Positions 1 through 8,488 of a stretch of DNA of 64,000 nucleotides are shown piece after piece. Within the stretch, counting starts at the first letter, position 1. Each line of letters opens with the position of its first letter. The notes below the pieces were generated by a model that saw only the letters and a program-made list of their open reading frames with translations, had not been told where the DNA came from and made no database searches. Source of the stretch: Bosea sp. (in: a-proteobacteria) (GTDB lineage: Bacteria; Pseudomonadota; Alphaproteobacteria; Rhizobiales; Beijerinckiaceae); assembly GCF_023953965.1 (NCBI RefSeq), contig NZ_JAMLIX010000001.1, positions 186,001-250,000 on the forward strand, given 5' to 3'. The translations under genes were made by a program, and so were the position numbers.

Positions 1-1
1 C

Positions 2-388
2 GTCCAGGAAGGGCTCTGGCTGTCGCCGATGTTCGACGGGCGCGTCGCCGGGCTGATGGCGGAAGGCTTCCCGGTCGACATGACCTGCCCGAAGGAAGGC
101 TGCTTCGTCACCAACACCAATGCGAACATCGTGGCAGGCTCGAAGAACATCGATCTCGCCGAGGCCTTCATCGACGAATTCCTGTCGCCGGCCTCGCAGG
201 AGGTCTTCGCCCGGGTCTCCGGCAGCGGACCGGTCAACGCCAAGACGGTGCTGAGTGACGATATCGCCAGGAGGGTGATCTACGGGCGCGAGGAAGTCGC
301 CAAGCTCATCAGCTTGCCCTGGCACGAGATCACGCCGCTGCGCGACGGCTGGGTGGAGCGCTGGAACCGCGAGGTCCTCGCCAAGTAG
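2..388 (+). CDS. Pot-type ABC transporter substrate-binding protein (3' part)
   Basis: The frame is open from the window edge to TAG at 386-388, so this is the C-terminal part (about 128 residues) of a periplasmic binding protein. The ending, with the residues DGWVERWNRE, closely resembles the end of the complete binding protein at 43054-44154 (WLDRWNRE), which places it in the PotD/spermidine-putrescine type. The segment around LAEAFIDEFLSPASQEVFAR is the usual helix before the C-terminus. It is directly followed by two permeases and an ATPase on the same strand, so it is the ligand receptor of that importer. The ligand cannot be read from this fragment. The N-terminus and signal peptide lie outside the window. 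Confidence 0.85.
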   Translation, partial: VQEGLWLSPMFDGRVAGLMAEGFPVDMTCPKEGCFVTNTNANIVAGSKNIDLAEAFIDEFLSPASQEVFARVSGSGPVNAKTVLSDDIARRVIYGREEVAKLISLPWHEITPLRDGWVERWNREVLAK

Positions 389-447
389 CGAGGCCCCGCA
401 GGCCCGGATGCTGGGCTCGCCGTCCCGTGACCGACAGATCTGGTTGA

Positions 448-1359
448 GTGAGGTCGATGAGCCAGCTTTCGCACAACACGCGGACCGTGCCTCGTCTCGG
501 CGGCATGTTCGCCCGGACCGGCGCGCTCCTGCAGATGGCGCCCCTCGGCGCGATCTTCCTGACGCTCTTCGCGGTGCCGATGCTGCTGCTCTTCTGGGTG
601 AGCCTGTGGCGCTACGATGTGAACGGCTTCGGGCCGACTGCGCCGACCGTCGAGAACTATGCGCGTTTTCTGACCGATCCGTTCTATCTCGCGGCGCTGG
701 GGCGCACCGTGCTGCTCGGCCTCGTCACCACGACGGTGACCGTTATCGTCGCCTACCCGGTTGCGCTGATCATGGCGCGTTCGGGGCCGCGTATCCGGGC
801 CTTGCTGATCCTGCTCGTCCTGCTGCCCCTGCTGATGAGCGTCGTCGTGCGGGTCTTCGGCTGGATGGTGATCCTCGGTGACACCGGCGTGCTCAACAAG
901 TTCCTGGTCGGGCTCGGCCTGGTCGAGCAGCCCTTGCGCCTGATGGAATCGATGACCTCCGTGGTGATCGGCCTCGCCCAGGTCGAGATGGCCTTCGCCG
1001 TCATGCCGATCTATTCGGCCCTGCTCGGCATCGACCGGCATCTGGACGAAGCCGCCTCGACCCTGGGCGCGCGCCCGATGCGGCGCTTCCTGCGGATCGT
1101 CCTGCCGCTCAGCCTGCCGGGCGTCGCCGGCGCCGCGGCGGTGATCTTCAGCCTTTCCGTCGCCGCCTTCGTCCAGCCCCAGCTTCTCGGCGGCAGCAGC
1201 TTCTTCGTCATGACCACGCTGATCTACCAGCAGGTCACGGCGACGCTGAACTGGCCGTTCGCCGCGGCGCTCGGGCTCATCCTGCTCGCCGTGGCGCTCG
1301 GCATGCTGGCGCTGATCAATGCCGGGTTCCGCCTCGTCATGCCGCGGGGCCTGCGATGA
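448..1359 (+). CDS. ABC transporter permease, PotB-type
   Basis: This is a 303-residue inner-membrane permease with about six hydrophobic segments, the first near residues 30-55. The cytoplasmic EAA loop is clear near residues 195-225 (EAASTLGA, then RIVLPLSLPG) and is the contact site for the ATPase. GTG at 448 is the first start; ATG at 457 is an equally possible start three codons later, and neither has a strong ribosome-binding site. The stop overlaps the start of the next permease by four bases (ATGA), so the two are translationally coupled. Together with the flanking binding protein, second permease and ATPase it forms a spermidine/putrescine/opine-type importer, but the substrate is unknown. 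Confidence 0.9.
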   Translation: MRSMSQLSHNTRTVPRLGGMFARTGALLQMAPLGAIFLTLFAVPMLLLFWVSLWRYDVNGFGPTAPTVENYARFLTDPFYLAALGRTVLLGLVTTTVTVIVAYPVALIMARSGPRIRALLILLVLLPLLMSVVVRVFGWMVILGDTGVLNKFLVGLGLVEQPLRLMESMTSVVIGLAQVEMAFAVMPIYSALLGIDRHLDEAASTLGARPMRRFLRIVLPLSLPGVAGAAAVIFSLSVAAFVQPQLLGGSSFFVMTTLIYQQVTATLNWPFAAALGLILLAVALGMLALINAGFRLVMPRGLR

Positions 1360-2180
1360 GCGTGCGTCGTCGCAATCGCGTCGCGGCGGGGCTCGCCAGC
1401 GCCTACATGGCGCTCATCGCCGTCTTCATGCTGGCGCCGGTGGTGGTCGTCGCGGCGATCTCGGTCAACCGGGTCGGCTATTCGATCTTTCCGCCGCTGG
1501 GCTTCTCGCTGCGCTGGTATGGCGAGGTGCTCTCCGACGCGCAATGGCGCGCCTCGCTCGGCACCAGCCTCGTCGTCGCCGCCCTGTCGACGGTGATCGC
1601 GGCGACGGTGGGCACGCTCGCCGCCATCGGGCTGCATCGCGCCGATTTTCGCGGCAAGCACGTGCTGCTCTCGGTGCTCACCTCGCCGCTGATCCTCCCC
1701 GGCCTGATCACCGGCCTGGCCATCCTGTTCTTCTTCTCGCTGGTCTCGGGCGTCGGCACGACCTGGTCGCTCGTGCTCGGCCATGTCGTCATCACCTATC
1801 CTTACGTGCTGCGGCTCGTCTTCGTGGCGCTGGCGCGGGATACGGCGATCTACGAGCAGGCGGCGATGACGCTCGGCGCCGACGAGGTGACGGTCTTCCG
1901 GCGCATCACCTTGCCGCTGATCAAGTCGGGCGTCGTCGGCGGGGCGATCTTCGCCTTCATCATCAGCTTCGACAACATCACGATCTCTCTCTTTCTGTCG
2001 AATCCGCGCACGACCACGCTGCCGATCCGGATACTCGAACATATCCAATGGTCCGGATCGCCCAGCGTGGCGGCCATCTCGACCGTCCTGATAGCCATCA
2101 CCGTGGTTCTGGCGGTCGTGATCGAGAAGACCGTCGGCCTGCAGAAGATCTTTGGAGGCGGCGCCGATGAGTTCCGTTGA
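1356..2180 (+). CDS. ABC transporter permease, PotC-type
   Basis: This is a 274-residue permease, the second membrane subunit of the importer. It has an N-terminal membrane segment (about residues 10-35) and several later ones. The EAA loop near residues 165-195 reads EQAAMTLGA followed by RRITLPLIKSG. Start ATG 1356 overlaps the preceding stop. Its 3' end overlaps the ATPase gene by 14 bases if that gene starts at ATG 2167. The family works as a heterodimer with the PotB-type partner in the inner membrane. Confidence 0.9.
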   Translation: MSVRRRNRVAAGLASAYMALIAVFMLAPVVVVAAISVNRVGYSIFPPLGFSLRWYGEVLSDAQWRASLGTSLVVAALSTVIAATVGTLAAIGLHRADFRGKHVLLSVLTSPLILPGLITGLAILFFFSLVSGVGTTWSLVLGHVVITYPYVLRLVFVALARDTAIYEQAAMTLGADEVTVFRRITLPLIKSGVVGGAIFAFIISFDNITISLFLSNPRTTTLPIRILEHIQWSGSPSVAAISTVLIAITVVLAVVIEKTVGLQKIFGGGADEFR

Positions 2181-3234
2181 TATCCGGCATATCCGCAAGA
2201 GCTACGGCCAGATGGTCGCGGTCGACGGGGTCGAGCTTGCCATCGCGGATGGCGAATTCATCTCCCTGCTCGGGCCTTCCGGCTGCGGCAAGACCACGAC
2301 CCTGCGGATGATCGCCGGGTTGATCGACCCGGATTCCGGCAGCATCGAGATCGACGGCCGCGACGTGGTGGCGCTGCCGCCCTACAGGCGCAATCTCGGC
2401 ATGGTGTTCCAGAGCTACGCGCTGTTCCCGCACATGACGGTCGCGGAGAATATCGGCTTCGGCCTGGAGATGCGCGCGTTCTCCCGTGCCGAGATCCAGA
2501 CCCGCGTCGCGGCGGCGCTCGACGTCGTCAGGTTGCCCGGCGTCGCCGAGCGCTATCCGAAGCAGCTGAGCGGCGGGCAGCAGCAGCGCATCGCGCTCGC
2601 CCGCGCGATCGCGATCGAGCCGAGCGTCCTGCTGCTCGACGAGCCGCTGAGCAATCTCGACCTCAAGCTGCGCATGGAGATGCGGGTCGAGCTCAAGCAG
2701 CTGCATGCCCGCATCGGGGTGACGACGGTGTTCGTGACCCACGACCAGGGCGAGGGCTTGTCGCTGTCGGATCGGGTGGTGGTGATGAACGGCGGCAGGA
2801 TCGCGCAGATCGGCACGCCCCAGGAGATCTACGAGACCCCGGCCAACCGCTTCGTCGCCGCCTTCATCGGCGAGGCGACGCTGTTCGACGGCGTCGTCGA
2901 GGGGATGGTCGGCGATGCGGTCAAGGTCCGTACCGATGGCGGCCTGACCATCCTGGCGCAGACGCAGCGGCCGGTCTCGCCGGGGCAAAGGGTCTCGGTG
3001 CCGGTCAGGCCCGAAACGGTGAGGCTGACGGGCTTCGACACGGCCGCGCCGGGCGTCAACCGGGTCGACGGCACGATCGAGCACATCGCCTATGGCGGCG
3101 CCACCAGCCGCCATGTCGTCAGGCTGAACGAGTCCGAGACCATCGCCATCGACCTGAACAGAGCTTCGACCAAGCTCCGCACCGCCGTGTCCGCTGTCTG
3201 GGACATCGCGGACACGCGGCTTCTGACCGAATGA
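2167..3234 (+). CDS. ABC transporter ATPase, PotA-type
   Basis: This is a 355-residue nucleotide-binding subunit with a C-terminal TOBE-like extension. Walker A is GPSGCGKT (residues 36-43), the Q-loop region is FQSYALFPHM, the signature is LSGGQQQR (from residue 134) and Walker B is LLLDEP. I chose ATG 2167 because GGAGG at 2154-2158 sits 8 bases upstream; a TTG at 2152 is in frame but would bury that site. It overlaps the end of the permease gene. It energises the importer encoded just upstream. The length fits the PotA/UgpC/MalK class. Confidence 0.92.
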   Translation: MSSVDIRHIRKSYGQMVAVDGVELAIADGEFISLLGPSGCGKTTTLRMIAGLIDPDSGSIEIDGRDVVALPPYRRNLGMVFQSYALFPHMTVAENIGFGLEMRAFSRAEIQTRVAAALDVVRLPGVAERYPKQLSGGQQQRIALARAIAIEPSVLLLDEPLSNLDLKLRMEMRVELKQLHARIGVTTVFVTHDQGEGLSLSDRVVVMNGGRIAQIGTPQEIYETPANRFVAAFIGEATLFDGVVEGMVGDAVKVRTDGGLTILAQTQRPVSPGQRVSVPVRPETVRLTGFDTAAPGVNRVDGTIEHIAYGGATSRHVVRLNESETIAIDLNRASTKLRTAVSAVWDIADTRLLTE

Positions 3235-3255
3235 TCCAGGGAGGACCAGGGAAAA

Positions 3256-4263
3256 ATGACGATCACGATCGGTGAACTCACCGCCAGGCCGGGCGAGAAG
3301 GTCACCGGCTTCCTCAAGCCGGTGCAGTGGTATGACGGTTCCTATTGCAAGGTGCCGATCGCCATCGTCAACGGCGCCAAGGACGGGCCGACGCTGTGGA
3401 TCCAGTGCGCCAGCCACGGCAACGAATATCAGGGCATGGCGGCGACGCAGCGCCTGATCAAGGAGACCAACCCCGCCGACCTCTCCGGCGCGCTGATCCT
3501 GGTGCCGGTGCTCAACATCATCGCCTTCAACGCCCAGCTGCGCTCGTCGCCGGTCGATGGCCTCGACTTCAACCGCAACTATCCGGGCGCGCCGCCGGAG
3601 AAGGTGATGCACATCCTCGGGCATACCGAGGCGATCATCCACGCCATGGTGCAGGAGATCCGGGCGCACGCCGACGCGATGATCGATACCCACGACGCCG
3701 GCCCGCTGGGCGACGACACCGAGATCTTCTACTGCACCAGCCCGGACGAGGAGGTGACGCGCCGCACGCGGGCGATGGCGTTCGCGACCGGCAACCCGGC
3801 GATACGCGAGATCACGCTGTCCAATCCGGAGGACCGCGCCAAATATCCGGGCATGCTCGGCGCGGTGATCAACCACATCCCGAACATCACCATCGAGATT
3901 GGTGGCGGCTGCTCGATCAACGAGGGCTACGCCGCCGAGATGCATCGCGAATACACCAATGTGATCAAGCATCTCGGCATCCTGCCGGGCGAACCGCAGA
4001 TCGACCGGGAGCAGACCTTCATGAACTCGACGGCCATGGTGCGCCCGCGCCACGGCGGCATCCTCAGGATGCGGATCAAGGTGCATCAGCGCGTCGTCAA
4101 GGGCGAGGTCCTGGGCGAGATCACGGATTTCTTCGGCAATGTCGTCGAGGAGCTGAAGAGCCCGATCGACGGGATGATCTACGCCTTCCGCAACGCCGCC
4201 GTGGTCGCCACCGGCCAATGGTGCGTCAGCCTCGGCGGGGTCGGCCCCAAGCCCAAGTTCTAG
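3256..4263 (+). CDS. AstE/AspA-type zinc deacylase (DoeB-like)
   Basis: This 335-residue protein belongs to the succinylglutamate desuccinylase/aspartoacylase group of M14-like metallohydrolases. The zinc ligands are visible as H54 and E57 in SHGNE and H146 in DTHDA. The DFNRNYPG segment (104-111) is the substrate-carboxylate region and EIGGG carries the probable catalytic glutamate. In other bacteria close relatives hydrolyse N-acyl amino acids, for example N-acetyl-diaminobutyrate in ectoine breakdown (DoeB), so removal of an acyl group from an imported N-acyl amino acid is a fair guess. ATG 3256 has GGGAGGA about 12 bases upstream. It lies 21 bases after the importer ATPase, which suggests the importer supplies its substrate. 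Confidence 0.8.
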   Translation: MTITIGELTARPGEKVTGFLKPVQWYDGSYCKVPIAIVNGAKDGPTLWIQCASHGNEYQGMAATQRLIKETNPADLSGALILVPVLNIIAFNAQLRSSPVDGLDFNRNYPGAPPEKVMHILGHTEAIIHAMVQEIRAHADAMIDTHDAGPLGDDTEIFYCTSPDEEVTRRTRAMAFATGNPAIREITLSNPEDRAKYPGMLGAVINHIPNITIEIGGGCSINEGYAAEMHREYTNVIKHLGILPGEPQIDREQTFMNSTAMVRPRHGGILRMRIKVHQRVVKGEVLGEITDFFGNVVEELKSPIDGMIYAFRNAAVVATGQWCVSLGGVGPKPKF

Positions 4264-4388
4264 AGCGCCCTGCGTCCGGCGGGACGCAAGGCTCCCGCGG
4301 ATGCCTCAAGACCACGCTTCTTCGATCGCGGCTGGACCGCGACCGATGATGCACGCCCGAAATCCGGCTGAAACAAGGAGAGAATCCC

Positions 4389-5366
4389 ATGTCCACCATG
4401 ATCGGCGCATCGCTTTATGGCGGCCCCATCCTGTCCGACGTCCAGTTCCGCACGGAGCGCTACGGTGAGAGCGACGTCTTCGTGAAGAACCACCTGCCGC
4501 GTTTGCAGAAGGGCGGCATCAACGTCATCGTCACGCCCGGCGAGAGCCTGCGCGAGCTCGAGCTCTTCATCCGCGAGGTGCGCCGCAGCGAGGGCCGCCT
4601 CGAGCTCGCCAAGACGGCGACGCAGGCCCGCGCCATCGCCGAACGCGGCGGCTGCGCCTGCATCCTCGCCGCCAGCTTCGCGACGCTGGGCGACAAGCTC
4701 GACAGCCTGCCGATGCTCCACGAGCTCGGTGTCCGGCTCTTCACCATGGCGGGCAACCGGCGGAACTATTTCGTCGACGGCTGCACCGAGCGCGGCGTCT
4801 CGGGGCTGAGCCATCTCGGCGTCGACCTGGTGCGGCTGCTCGAGCAGCTCGGCATCGTCATCGACGTGTCCCACACCTCGGAGCGCGGCGTCTCCGATAT
4901 CTTCGAAGTCACCGACAAGGCGGTGGTCGTGGCCTCGCATTCGAACACACGCCGGATCTGCGACACCGTGCGCAACGTCTCGGACGATCAGATCAAGGCC
5001 TTCGCCCAACGCGGCGGCATGGTCGGCGTCAGCCTGCATCCGACGCTGGTGACGGATGACGATCCGAGCGTGGACGACGTCGCGCGCCACATGCAGGTGA
5101 TGGTCGAGCTCGCCGGCGTCGACCATGTCGGTCTCGGAACCGATTTCGTCGACTACGCCGAGGATGTCTTCCACCACAAGATCAAGGCGATCGATCCGAC
5201 CGGCGCGCTCTATGGCGGCGTGCTGCACAGCTATCCGCGCGATGTCGAGAACATCGAGAAGGTCGGCAACATCTTCTCCGCGCTGGGCAAAATGGGCTTC
5301 GACGCGGCGGCGGTGCGCAAGATGCGCGGCGAGAACATTCTGCGCGTGTTCGAGCGCGTCTCCTGA
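4389..5366 (+). CDS. M19 membrane-dipeptidase-like protein with degenerate metal site
   Basis: This 325-residue protein has the TIM-barrel pattern of renal/membrane dipeptidases. The C-terminal metal and catalytic residues are present: H162 in DVSH, H184 in ASHSN and D252 in GLGTDF. The N-terminal HxD pair normally near residues 15-20 is absent (GPILSDVQF), and the bridging glutamate normally in the segment before the GVR strand is replaced (AASFATLG, residues 94-101). A classical binuclear zinc dipeptidase is therefore doubtful; a mononuclear or altered hydrolase is possible. AAGGAGAG at 4375 precedes ATG 4389. It lies in a run of + strand genes with the deacylase and RidA genes, suggesting use of a peptide-like or cyclic amide compound. 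Confidence 0.75.
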   Translation: MSTMIGASLYGGPILSDVQFRTERYGESDVFVKNHLPRLQKGGINVIVTPGESLRELELFIREVRRSEGRLELAKTATQARAIAERGGCACILAASFATLGDKLDSLPMLHELGVRLFTMAGNRRNYFVDGCTERGVSGLSHLGVDLVRLLEQLGIVIDVSHTSERGVSDIFEVTDKAVVVASHSNTRRICDTVRNVSDDQIKAFAQRGGMVGVSLHPTLVTDDDPSVDDVARHMQVMVELAGVDHVGLGTDFVDYAEDVFHHKIKAIDPTGALYGGVLHSYPRDVENIEKVGNIFSALGKMGFDAAAVRKMRGENILRVFERVS

Positions 5367-5392
5367 GAAGCAAACGAGAAGAGGATCGTTCC

Positions 5393-5860
5393 ATGTCGGT
5401 ATCGAGCCGCCTGAAGGAGCTGGGGCTGACGCTCCAGCCCACCACGCCGGCGATCGGCAGCTACGTGCCGGCGACCGTCGCGGGCTCGCTGATCTTCTGC
5501 TCGGGTGCGACCTGCATGGTCGACGGGCGGCCCAAATACCGGGGCAAGATCGGCCGGGAAATCACGATAGAGCAGGGCAACGACGCGGCCAGGATCGCCG
5601 CGCTCAACATGCTCCAGAAAATCGCCGATGTGGTCGGCGACGTGGACCGCGTCGGCGGCATACTGAAGCTGGTCGGGCATCTCAACTGCACGAGCGATTT
5701 CATCAGTCATGCCGCCGTGGTCAACGGCGCCTCCGACCTGCTGGTCGAGATCTTCGGCGATCGCGGCCGCCATGCCCGGCTGTCGCTCGGTGCCAACAGC
5801 CTGCCCAACGACGTGCCGCTCGAGATCGAGGTCGTCGCCTTCCTGGCGGAGGAGCGGTGA
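5393..5860 (+). CDS. RidA (YjgF/YER057c) family protein
   Basis: This is a 155-residue member of the Rid family. It shows the family pattern of an N-terminal strand pair (GSYVPATVAGSLIFCSG), a central helix with AALNMLQKIADVVG, and the conserved NDVPLEIEVVAFL near the end. Members of the longer (about 150-residue) subgroup often sit in amino-acid catabolic operons and hydrolyse reactive imines or enamines formed by PLP or flavin enzymes. The start ATG 5393 is preceded by AGAAGAGGA. It follows the dipeptidase-like gene by 26 bases and precedes a flavin-reductase gene. The usual active-site arginine is not obvious to me, so the exact activity is open. Confidence 0.8.
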   Translation: MSVSSRLKELGLTLQPTTPAIGSYVPATVAGSLIFCSGATCMVDGRPKYRGKIGREITIEQGNDAARIAALNMLQKIADVVGDVDRVGGILKLVGHLNCTSDFISHAAVVNGASDLLVEIFGDRGRHARLSLGANSLPNDVPLEIEVVAFLAEER

Positions 5861-5902
5861 TGAGGCCGTGCGGGTCGGACCAGGGCGGCGGATGGAAAAG
5901 CC

Positions 5903-6553
5903 ATGGCTGAACTTCGTCTCTCGGAGCTCGACAAGGTCGAGCGCCTGCACCTGCTGACGAGTTGCGTGGTGCCGCGGCCGATCGCGCTCGTCACCACGCG
6001 CGGCGCGGCGGGCGGGCTCAACACGGCGCCCTTCAGCTTCTTCAACGTGCTGAGCTACCAGCCCGACATCGTCGCGCTCGGCATCGGCGACCGTGCCAAT
6101 GGCAGGCCCAAGGATACGCTGGTCAACATCCGCGCCGGCGGCAGCTTCGTCGTCGGACTGGTCAACGAGGCGATGCTGCAGCAGGTCAATCTCTGCGGCG
6201 TCGATTTCACCGAGGGCGAGGACGAGCTCGCGCTCGCCGGCCTGACCGCGGTCGAGGGCTTCCAGGACGACCTGCCGCGCATAGGGGAGGCGCCGGTGAG
6301 CCTGGGTTGCGAGCTGCTGCAGGAGGTCCGGCACGGCAGCCACTCGATCATCCTGGGAACGGTGGAGCGCGTCTGGGTCGATGATGCGCTGATGCGTGAC
6401 GACGGCCGGATCGACCATGGCCAACTGAATCTCGTCGCGCGCCTGGGCGGAACCTTCTATGCCAAAAACTGGGACAGGATGTCGATGCCGCGCATGATGC
6501 TGGCGGATTGGCAGCGCGCGACCCTTGCCGCCGATCTGCCGATCGAGGATTGA
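5903..6553 (+). CDS. Flavin reductase-like domain protein (DIM6/NTAB family)
   Basis: This 216-residue protein has the FMN-binding split-barrel signature near residues 20-60 (SCVVPRPIALVTT, then NTAPFSFFNVLSY), which binds FMN. Members reduce flavin for a partner monooxygenase or act as flavoprotein reductases. No flavin monooxygenase is encoded next to it in this window, so a partner would have to lie elsewhere. It is the last gene of the + strand run starting with the Pot-type importer, and ends 41 bases before the start of the LysR gene. Confidence 0.8.
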   Translation: MAELRLSELDKVERLHLLTSCVVPRPIALVTTRGAAGGLNTAPFSFFNVLSYQPDIVALGIGDRANGRPKDTLVNIRAGGSFVVGLVNEAMLQQVNLCGVDFTEGEDELALAGLTAVEGFQDDLPRIGEAPVSLGCELLQEVRHGSHSIILGTVERVWVDDALMRDDGRIDHGQLNLVARLGGTFYAKNWDRMSMPRMMLADWQRATLAADLPIED

Positions 6554-6594
6554 GCGCCGTTGACAGGGATCCGAACAACAGGTGCTATCGCGGC

Positions 6595-7530
6595 ATGTCG
6601 AAGGCTTTCCCTCCGATCCGAGTGAGCCGGAAGCTCATCCCTGCGGTCGATAATCTGCGCGCTTTCGAGAGCGCCGCGCGCTTCGGCAGCTTCACCCTCT
6701 CGGCGAGCGAGCTCAATCTCACCCAGAGCGCGGTCAGTCGTCAGATCAAGGAGCTGGAGACACAGATCGGCGTGCGTCTGTTCGAGCGCGTGCGGCAGCG
6801 CGTGGTGCTGTCCGATGCGGGCAAGCGGTTCCTGCCGGAGGTCCGCCACATCCTGGTGATGGCGGAAGACCTGATGATGCGGACGATGGCCTCGTCGCAG
6901 TCGTCGTCATCCCTGTCGATCGCGGCCCTGCCGACCTTCGGGACACGCTGGCTGTTGCCGCGCCTCCACGACTTCATCGCCCAACATCCCGGCATCGCCG
7001 TCAATGTCGGCGCCCGATCGCACCCCTTCGACTTCTCGGAGGAACCCTTCGACCTGGCGATCCATTACGGCCAGCCGGTCTGGGCGCGTGCGAGCTGCCT
7101 TCCGCTCTGCCGGGAGGTCATCGTTCCGGTCGCCAGCTCCGCCTTGATCGAGCATTTCGCGCCGCGCTGTCTCGCGGACCTCGCCTCCATGCCCCTGCTG
7201 CATGTGGCGACGCGGCCGAAGGCCTGGGCGGACTGGTTCGACCAGCATGGGGTTTCGGTAGACACACCGTATCGCGGTCACCGCTTCGACTTGTTCACGA
7301 TGGTCATCGAGGCTGCCTTGTCAGGGCTGGGCGCAGCTCTGCTGCCGGTCTACCTGATCGAGCGGGAGCTCGACAGTGGTCAGCTGCGAACCATTCTTGA
7401 CAATATGACGGCGTCCGAATTCTCGTATCATATTGTCGTTCCCGACGACAAAAAGGACAACCGCTTGATCGTCGACTTCTGCAACTGGGCTCGCGATTGC
7501 ATCGTGCGATCCCCACGCGGCTGGGGCTAG
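6595..7530 (+). CDS. LysR-type transcriptional regulator, GcvA-like
   Basis: This LysR-type regulator is 311 residues long from ATG 6595. The winged helix-turn-helix lies near residues 17-75 (AARFGSFTLSASELNLTQSA, VSRQIKELE), followed by a ligand-binding domain. The phrase LRAFESAARFGSFT and the overall spacing are typical of the GcvA subgroup. The frame extends upstream to 6508 but would run into the flavin reductase gene, so I prefer 6595. It is on the same strand as the upstream run of genes and converges on the DMT transporter gene at 7546. It plausibly controls the 1-6553 cluster, though regulators of this type are usually divergent from their targets. Confidence 0.85.
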   Translation: MSKAFPPIRVSRKLIPAVDNLRAFESAARFGSFTLSASELNLTQSAVSRQIKELETQIGVRLFERVRQRVVLSDAGKRFLPEVRHILVMAEDLMMRTMASSQSSSSLSIAALPTFGTRWLLPRLHDFIAQHPGIAVNVGARSHPFDFSEEPFDLAIHYGQPVWARASCLPLCREVIVPVASSALIEHFAPRCLADLASMPLLHVATRPKAWADWFDQHGVSVDTPYRGHRFDLFTMVIEAALSGLGAALLPVYLIERELDSGQLRTILDNMTASEFSYHIVVPDDKKDNRLIVDFCNWARDCIVRSPRGWG

Positions 7531-7545
7531 AGCATTGCCGCTCCC

Positions 7546-8439
7546 TCATCCGCTCGATTTCCGCCCCTTGAGAAGATCGGACTGGATCATGAACACCCCG
7601 GAACAGATAAGACTCATGGCGACGATATCGAGAACGGCCAGCGGCTCGTCGAACAAAACCGTTCCGATGAGCACCGCGACGACGGGAACCGCATAGGCCA
7701 CGCCCGATGCGGCGAGCGCACCCAGCTCCTCGACGATCCGGTAATAGGCGATGTAGGCGAGCCCCGTGCCGCACAGGCCCAATCCGAACAGGAGGCCCGT
7801 CCAGGCGCGCGTGTCCGCGAAAACCGCGCCTGTTCCTTCAAAAGGCGTAACGATCAGCAAAACAACGATGGTTATGCCGATCTGGTAGACAGCCAGAGCA
7901 GAGGGCGGGATATTCAGGCGGACGACATATTTCTTCACATAAACGAAAGAGCCGCCAAGGCTGAGGGCACCGAGAGCCATCCAGCCAACCCCTCGGATAT
8001 CGATTGTCCCGTCGATGGACCATGGCTTCGCGATAAGGACAATTCCGACGAATCCGACAGCAACGCCGATGATTTTCCTGGAATCGATCCGTTCACTGTC
8101 GAGAAACAACGCAGCGCAGGCAAATGCGAAGATCGGACTTGCGCCGTTCAACATGCCGGCCACGCTGGACGGAAGCAGCGCCGTCCCCTTGGTGACCGCC
8201 AAAAATCCGATGGTCGAAAACGACGCCATGGCCGCGGAATGCCGCATGTGCCTGATGTGATCGACACTGATATGTCGACAGAATATCGCATAGGCCAGTA
8301 TCGGGACAAATCCCGACAACACCCTGAGCAAGGTCACCTGCAACGGAGATATATAGGCCGTCGATAATTTTACGAAAATGAAGTTGCTTCCCCAGGCTAC
8401 GCTGAGAAACAGGAAAATCGATATCTGGCGCAGCTTCAT
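7546..8439 (-). CDS. DMT-superfamily (EamA) transporter
   Basis: This is a 297-residue integral membrane protein made of two EamA repeats, with about ten hydrophobic segments from residue 5 onward (ISIFLFLSVAWGSNFIFVK at the start). Such proteins usually export amino acids or metabolites. The start lies 49 bases downstream of the acyl-CoA dehydrogenase gene on the same strand, so it could be the last gene of the LacI-controlled operon, removing an over-accumulated or toxic intermediate. The immediate upstream DNA is unusually AT-rich (8430-8485), so a separate promoter is also possible. Confidence 0.85.
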   Translation of the reverse strand: MKLRQISIFLFLSVAWGSNFIFVKLSTAYISPLQVTLLRVLSGFVPILAYAIFCRHISVDHIRHMRHSAAMASFSTIGFLAVTKGTALLPSSVAGMLNGASPIFAFACAALFLDSERIDSRKIIGVAVGFVGIVLIAKPWSIDGTIDIRGVGWMALGALSLGGSFVYVKKYVVRLNIPPSALAVYQIGITIVVLLIVTPFEGTGAVFADTRAWTGLLFGLGLCGTGLAYIAYYRIVEELGALAASGVAYAVPVVAVLIGTVLFDEPLAVLDIVAMSLICSGVFMIQSDLLKGRKSSG

Positions 8440-8488
8440 CTATCTATCGATTAAGATACTGGAATTTCCATTCACGAAGTATCCGATG

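Noticed and set aside
2098..4218. 706-residue minus-strand open frame
   Set aside because: Antisense to the ATPase and deacylase genes, spanning a gene boundary; no motifs.
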